Part shown: positions 7,079-10,833 of the stretch, piece by piece
Layout: the number at the start of each line of letters is the position of its first letter
Position numbering within the stretch: the first letter of the stretch is position 1
NCBI GenBank assembly: GCA_013816725.1
Contig: JACDEA010000039.1
Span: forward strand, 1 to 10,833
Length of the DNA stretch: 10,833 nucleotides
Direction: 5' to 3'
Source of the DNA: Actinomycetota bacterium
GTDB lineage: Bacteria > Actinomycetota > Acidimicrobiia > Acidimicrobiales > JACDEA01
Notes under the pieces: model-generated
Told to the model about the DNA's origin: nothing
The model's input: the letters and a program-made list of their open reading frames with translations, nothing else
The model's database searches: none
Program-made: the position numbers and the translations under genes

Positions 7079-7782
7079 CCGCGCTGCTCCGGCTCGACCG
7101 CGTGTCGGTCTCCTACGGTGGCTTGCGCGCCGTCTCGGACGTGTCGCTGACGGTGCCCGAAGGCTGCGTGGTTGCGCTGCTCGGCGCCAATGGCGCCGGG
7201 AAGACGACGATCCTGCGGACTGTCTCCGGCCTCATCCAGCCCGACAGCGGGCGCATCGTCTTCGGCGGCCGTCGCATCGACGGCAAGGCGGCGCACGACA
7301 TCGCCCGCATGGGCGCGCTCCAGGTGCCCGAAGGCCGGGGCATCTTCCCCAGCCTGACCGTGGCCGCCAACCTGGAAATGGCCCGGGCGACCGCGTCACG
7401 CGACATCGACCTCGTGGGCACGGCAATCGAGTTGTTCCCGCCGCTGGAAAATCGCCTGGAGCAGCTGGCCGGCACCCTGTCCGGCGGCGAACAGCAGATG
7501 CTGGCCATGGCCCGAGCGCTGGTGGCCCGGCCCCGGCTCCTGATGCTCGACGAGATCTCGATGGGACTGGCGCCGATCGTCGTGCGCCAATTGTTCGACG
7601 CCGTGCGGGCCATGAAGGATGCCGGTGCGACCGTGCTCCTCGTCGAGCAGTACGTCGACGCCGCGTTGAGCGTGGCCGATTACGTGTACGTCCTCGACAA
7701 GGGACGGGTGGCCGAATTGGGCGAACCTGCCGATGTACGTGAGAGCGGTCTCGCGACCTCGTACCTTGGTGGGCAGACATGA
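7075..7782 (+). CDS. livF: LivF-type ABC transporter ATP-binding protein
   Basis: A 235-residue cytoplasmic ATPase, partner of LivG. Walker A is GANGAGKTT at 37-45, the Q-loop region is GALQVPEGRGIFPSLTV as usual for LivF, the signature LSGGEQQ is at 135-141, and Walker B is LLMLDEISMGLAP with Asp159 and Glu160. The switch position reads VEQY, with Gln instead of His; LivF proteins normally carry VEQN there, so this is no defect. Ile after the catalytic Glu replaces the common Pro, but Leu or Ile there is seen in actinobacterial LivF. The GTG start at 7075 forms a four-base GTGA overlap with the livG stop. No clear Shine-Dalgarno precedes it, so translation is probably coupled. Its own stop overlaps the next ATG by four bases (ATGA). 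Length and C-terminus (ESGLATSYLGG) are normal. Confidence 0.94.
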   Translation: MTALLRLDRVSVSYGGLRAVSDVSLTVPEGCVVALLGANGAGKTTILRTVSGLIQPDSGRIVFGGRRIDGKAAHDIARMGALQVPEGRGIFPSLTVAANLEMARATASRDIDLVGTAIELFPPLENRLEQLAGTLSGGEQQMLAMARALVARPRLLMLDEISMGLAPIVVRQLFDAVRAMKDAGATVLLVEQYVDAALSVADYVYVLDKGRVAELGEPADVRESGLATSYLGGQT

Positions 7783-9125
7783 GACGACTACCGGCGATCG
7801 TGGCGGCGGTCGTCACCGCGCTCGCGATCACCACCGCGCTGGCGCCGGCGGGCTCGGCCGCCGAGATCGCCGGCTACGGGATGTCGGCGCTCGCGGTGGG
7901 CGTGCGGTACCAGCTGAACAGCCCCGGCTTCCTTCCCGTGGGCGATCCCGCCGAAGGCACGGTGATGGAGTACGACGTGCCCATCGCCCGCACCGGCATC
8001 AGCCAGGGTCCGGTCATCAACGCCATCGCGTCGCCCTTGTACCCGGGCGACACGGCCGCCCACCTCGGAACGGCGGTGGCCACGTTCAACCCCAAAGCAC
8101 CGTTGATCCCGAACTACCCGGTGGTGGCCGAGGCCAACTACCCACCGACGCCCGACAAGGGGGCCACTGCCTCGTTCGGCCAGGGCGGCGTCGGTGAAGG
8201 ACGAGCCGAGACCGGCCCCGACGGCGCCAAGGTGGTGGCCCAAACCGCGGCGCAGTCGGTCGAGAGCGTGGTCGCCATCGGAGCGTCGGTCACGCGCAAC
8301 GACCTGTCGATCAGCGCCGGTCGCATCCGTAGCCTGGCCACGTCGGCCACCTCGGGCATCACCATCGCCGGGATGATCACCATCGAAGGCGTCATCGGCA
8401 CCGCCGAAGCGATATCCGACGGCAGCAAGGGAACGCCCAGTGCGCGGCTGGAAATCGGCAAGGTCACGGCCGCCGGCCAGGCCGCGTACATCGACCGCGA
8501 CGGCGTGCACATCGCGGCTAATCCGGTACTGGGCGCCGGCGTCGTCACCGGCATTCAACAGATGGTCAACGGCGTGCTGAACACCGACGGTATCCGGATC
8601 CGCACGATCGCCCCGTCAACCAAGGTCGACGGCGCTGCGGCGACCGCGGTGGCCGGCGCGCTGGCCATCACCCTCGACCGCATGGTGCCGGCCACCGGCG
8701 TCCCGGGCCAACCCGCCCTCGAGATTCCCAACGGCCCCACGGTGATCTTGGGAACGCCCGACCTGCCGACCCACACCGACATCCTCATCGGCGAAGCACG
8801 GGCGGGCGTCAATGCCACGTCGGTGACGCTGGACCTCGATGTCCTGCCGGCCGTCACCAGCGCGCTCGACGGCGGCGGCGAGGTGACCTCCGACGGGCTC
8901 GGCCCGATCAGCGGCGCCGGGGCCACTCTCGAGGGCGCGCTGACCGGCCCGGCGCTGAGCCAAGCGGGTAAGGCGGCCTTGAAATTCCGGCCGTCGGCCG
9001 AGACCGGGCGGGGGCTCGGCGTCCCCACCGGGTGGGTGATCTTCGGACTGTTCGCCACACTCGCGTTCGCCGGGCCGCTCCTCGGCTACGCCCGTTGGCA
9101 ACTGCTCGAAGGGAGACAGCGATGA
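7779..9125 (+). CDS. Secreted, C-terminally membrane-anchored protein of unknown function
   Basis: I do not recognise this 448-residue protein. It starts with a Sec-type signal peptide: MRRLP, a hydrophobic core at about 6-24, and a likely cleavage after Ala28 in AGSAA-EIAGYG. The body (about 29-410) is rich in Ala, Gly, Thr, Val and Ile, contains no cysteine, and has alternating short hydrophobic stretches (SGITIAGMITIEGVIG, GAALAIT-like runs) suggesting beta-strand structure. One transmembrane helix spans about 417-437 (GWVIFGLFATLAFAGPLLGY), followed by RWQLLEGRQR, so the body should sit outside the membrane with a short cytoplasmic tail. The style loosely recalls actinobacterial surface proteins described as choice-of-anchor families, but I cannot assign one. 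The ATG at 7779 forms an ATGA overlap with livF and has GGTGGG (7768-7773) five bases upstream. The stop overlaps the next ATG the same way. Position within the transporter operon suggests an accessory role in uptake, which is inference only. Confidence 0.85.
   Translation: MRRLPAIVAAVVTALAITTALAPAGSAAEIAGYGMSALAVGVRYQLNSPGFLPVGDPAEGTVMEYDVPIARTGISQGPVINAIASPLYPGDTAAHLGTAVATFNPKAPLIPNYPVVAEANYPPTPDKGATASFGQGGVGEGRAETGPDGAKVVAQTAAQSVESVVAIGASVTRNDLSISAGRIRSLATSATSGITIAGMITIEGVIGTAEAISDGSKGTPSARLEIGKVTAAGQAAYIDRDGVHIAANPVLGAGVVTGIQQMVNGVLNTDGIRIRTIAPSTKVDGAAATAVAGALAITLDRMVPATGVPGQPALEIPNGPTVILGTPDLPTHTDILIGEARAGVNATSVTLDLDVLPAVTSALDGGGEVTSDGLGPISGAGATLEGALTGPALSQAGKAALKFRPSAETGRGLGVPTGWVIFGLFATLAFAGPLLGYARWQLLEGRQR
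9111..9115 (+). promoter_or_regulatory. Ribosome-binding site for the two-helix membrane protein
   Basis: GGGAG lies six bases before the ATG at 9122, inside the end of the preceding gene. It selects this ATG over an in-frame ATG at 9032 that would reach back 90 bases into the upstream gene. Confidence 0.6.
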
Positions 9126-9706
9126 CGGCCGAAGTTGCCGAGGCGGCGCCGGCGGCGGGAGCGCGTCGGCGGCTGCGCCTGCCGTCGTTAGGTCGCGACA
9201 GCGAGTTCGACCTGCGCAACACGTGGCAGGTCGCCGCCGGCGCCATATTGATGCCGTTCGGCCTCGTGATCATCCTGCTGGCGTGGTACGGAGCCGCCCA
9301 CGCCCGCGTCGTGCAACAGCAGATCCCGTATCTCGTCAGCGGCGCGTTCATCGGGCTCGGCCTCATGATCGCCGGCGGGCTGTTGTTCTGGGCCCACTGG
9401 CTGTATCGCATCTACGACCAAGCCGACCTGCACCACCGCGAATTGCTCGAGGCGATCGTGGCGTTGGGCAACGGCGGTCCGTCGATCTCCAGCGACGGGC
9501 AAACCGCGGCGGCCCCGGCTGCGTCCTCGACCGGGGCCCGCTCGGGCAACGGGCGGGGCGAGTTCGTCGTGACGGGCAGCGGCTCCAACTTCCACCGGCC
9601 CGACTGCGGCGTGGTGGCCAAGCGCCGCGGCGTGCGACGCATCAGCGCGGCGGCGGCGTCCGACATGCAGCCGTGCCGAATCTGTGAACCTCTCGTTCAG
9701 CGCTGA
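9122..9706 (+). CDS. Two-helix membrane protein with C-terminal Ada-like zinc-binding module
   Basis: A 194-residue protein of unknown function. A basic N-terminus (ARRRLRLPSLGR, 14-25) precedes two hydrophobic helices at about 36-57 and 70-94, separated by a short loop. By the positive-inside rule both ends are cytoplasmic. After TM2 comes an amphipathic-looking segment (DLHHRELLEAIVALG), then an Ala/Ser/Gly-rich linker (about 116-146). The C-terminal module begins FVVTGSGSNFHRPDC and ends MQPCRICEP, with potential metal ligands His158, Cys162, Cys185 and Cys188. This H-x3-C, about 22 residues, C-x2-C-x-P layout resembles the small Ada-type zinc-binding modules found at the ends of some nucleases and ComEC-like proteins (family knowledge from memory). 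Nothing else of Ada is present. The ATG has GGGAG upstream and an ATGA overlap with the preceding gene; its 3' end overlaps the dehydrogenase gene by 23 bases. A role as sensor, scaffold or transporter accessory is speculative. Confidence 0.82.
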   Translation: MTAEVAEAAPAAGARRRLRLPSLGRDSEFDLRNTWQVAAGAILMPFGLVIILLAWYGAAHARVVQQQIPYLVSGAFIGLGLMIAGGLLFWAHWLYRIYDQADLHHRELLEAIVALGNGGPSISSDGQTAAAPAASSTGARSGNGRGEFVVTGSGSNFHRPDCGVVAKRRGVRRISAAAASDMQPCRICEPLVQR

Positions 9707-10784
9707 CGAGGAGGACTTCGCCGGTAACGCCCGGGCCTGGCTGACCGCCAACGTTCCCGCCGTGCCGGAGTTCGCGTCGCTGGGTGACGAGATCGCGTGG
9801 GGGCGGTCGTGGCAGGCGACGCTGGCGGCCGACCGCTGGGTCGGGATCTCGTGGCCGGCGGCCTATGGCGGTCGGGGCGCGACGCCGGTCGAGGTGGCCG
9901 TCTTCAACATGGAGTACGCCCGGGCCGGCGCGCCGCAGCCCGTAAACCGCGTCGGGATCAACCTGGTCGGGCCGACGGTGCTGGCCCACGGGACCGACGC
10001 GCAGCGGGCCCGGTGGCTGGCGCCGATCCTGACCGCCGAGGAGATCTGGTGCCAGCTCTACAGCGAGCCCGACGCCGGCTCCGATCTCGGTTCGCTGCGG
10101 ACCCAGGCGACACGGGTCGACGGCGGCTGGAAGCTCAGCGGCCAGAAGGTGTGGACCTCCTACGCCCAGTTCGCCGCGTGGGGCTTGTGTCTGGCCCGGG
10201 CCGAGCGCGTGACCTGCTTCGCGGTCGACATGACCGCGCCCGGTATCGAGATCCGGCCGCTCGTTCAGATCACCGGCTCGGCCGAGTTCAACGAGGTGTT
10301 CCTCGACGACGTGTTCGTGCCCGACGACTGCGTCATCGGCGCGGTCGACGACGGCTGGCGGGTGGCCACCACCACGCTGGCCCACGAGCGGGGCACCAAC
10401 TTCCCTTTCAAGGAGCAGGTCGTGCACGAGGTCTACCTCGACGAACTGTTCGGCCAGGCCGATCTCGACGACCCCGAAGTCGCCGATGCGCTGGTGGGCG
10501 CCTTCGTCGAGTTGCGCGTGCTCCGGTTGCACAACTGGCGAACGCTCTCCCGGTTGTCGCGCGCCGAAGAACCCGGCCCCGAGTCGAGCTGGGTCAAGCT
10601 GGCGTGGACCGACATGACGCAGCACCTCTCCGACGCCGCCCTCCTCGTCGAAGGCGGCGCCTCCGTGCTCGACGGCAAGTGGTCGCGCCAGTGGCTGTGG
10701 TCGAAGGCGGCGTCCATCGCCGGGGGCACCTCCGAGATCCAGCGGAACATCATCGGCGAACGACTCCTTGGCCTACCCCGCTGA
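9684..10784 (+). CDS. Acyl-CoA dehydrogenase (FadE type)
   Basis: A 366-residue FAD-dependent acyl-CoA dehydrogenase, which introduces the alpha,beta double bond in the first step of beta-oxidation. The N-terminal helical domain begins VNLSFSADEEDF and contains WPAAYGGRGAT; the middle beta domain carries YSEPDAGSDLGSLRT (from Tyr126) and GQKVWTSYAQF; the end is IAGGTSEIQRNIIGERLLGLPR. The position of the MCAD catalytic Glu (in YEGTS) is Gly347 here. A substitute base is likely Glu235 in LAHERG, which aligns with the Glu of LDLERL in isovaleryl-CoA dehydrogenase and of NHER in mycobacterial FadE26. The protein is slightly shorter than the usual 380-400. The GTG at 9684 was chosen because it gives the standard family N-terminus; it lies 23 bases inside the previous gene and lacks a clear Shine-Dalgarno, so coupling is likely. 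Actinobacterial enzymes of this kind can be heterotetramers with a second FadE, which is not in this window. Confidence 0.94.
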   Translation: MNLSFSADEEDFAGNARAWLTANVPAVPEFASLGDEIAWGRSWQATLAADRWVGISWPAAYGGRGATPVEVAVFNMEYARAGAPQPVNRVGINLVGPTVLAHGTDAQRARWLAPILTAEEIWCQLYSEPDAGSDLGSLRTQATRVDGGWKLSGQKVWTSYAQFAAWGLCLARAERVTCFAVDMTAPGIEIRPLVQITGSAEFNEVFLDDVFVPDDCVIGAVDDGWRVATTTLAHERGTNFPFKEQVVHEVYLDELFGQADLDDPEVADALVGAFVELRVLRLHNWRTLSRLSRAEEPGPESSWVKLAWTDMTQHLSDAALLVEGGASVLDGKWSRQWLWSKAASIAGGTSEIQRNIIGERLLGLPR

Positions 10785-10785
10785 C

Positions 10786-10821
10786 GGGCGCAGTCGCCCT
10801 TCGCGGTTCCGCGCGGATTTT
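10786..10821 (+). terminator. Possible weak terminator after the operon
   Basis: Two short stems follow the dehydrogenase stop: GGGCG-CAGT-CGCCC (10786-10799) and CGCGG-TT-CCGCG (10802-10813), the second followed shortly by TTTT (10818-10821). The stems have only five pairs, the second loop is very tight, and the T-run is short, so this may be coincidence in GC-rich DNA. No gene start is visible in 10785-10833. Confidence 0.22.
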
Positions 10822-10833
10822 GGAGCGCCAGGC

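Noticed and set aside
7613..7660. Missing switch histidine in LivF (VEQY) suggesting an inactive ATPase
   Set aside because: LivF proteins normally carry Gln at this position (VEQN), so it is a family trait and not a defect.

Overview
The window reads as one gene-dense stretch of a high-GC actinobacterial chromosome. G or C dominates third codon positions, GTG starts are frequent, genes overlap by a few bases, and the proteins (a FadD19-like acyl-CoA synthetase, a FadE-type acyl-CoA dehydrogenase, a Liv-type importer whose lipoprotein has a long Gly/Ala/Thr linker) are of actinobacterial style. An Acidimicrobiia-like lineage is plausible, but this is an impression and not a placement. I see no tRNA, rRNA, CRISPR array, insertion sequence, attachment site or replication origin.

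Left part (1-2834): two acyl-CoA synthetases (AMP-forming ligases) face each other. The first enters from the left edge without its N-terminus and ends at 1274. The second lies on the minus strand (2834-1257) and closely resembles mycobacterial FadD19. Their coding 3' ends overlap by 18 bases. A 90-base spacer (2835-2924) separates the second synthetase from a divergent plus-strand operon.

Right part (2925-10784): seven plus-strand genes with almost no spacing: substrate-binding lipoprotein, fused LivH-LivM permease, LivG ATPase, LivF ATPase, an unrecognised secreted protein with one C-terminal membrane anchor, a small two-helix membrane protein with a cytoplasmic Ada-like Cys/His module, and an acyl-CoA dehydrogenase. 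Junctions after the permease are overlaps of 8, 4, 4, 4 and 23 bases, so the set is probably one translationally coupled unit. The last 49 bases hold only short GC-rich hairpins and may contain a terminator.

Working model (inference): the importer brings in a carboxylate-bearing hydrophobic or branched substrate (a branched or steroid-like acid or a fatty-acid-like compound) rather than simply leucine or valine. One of the ligases makes the CoA thioester and the dehydrogenase performs the first beta-oxidation step. The two envelope proteins placed between transporter and dehydrogenase genes are the least explained and most interesting part: they may be accessory parts of this uptake system.
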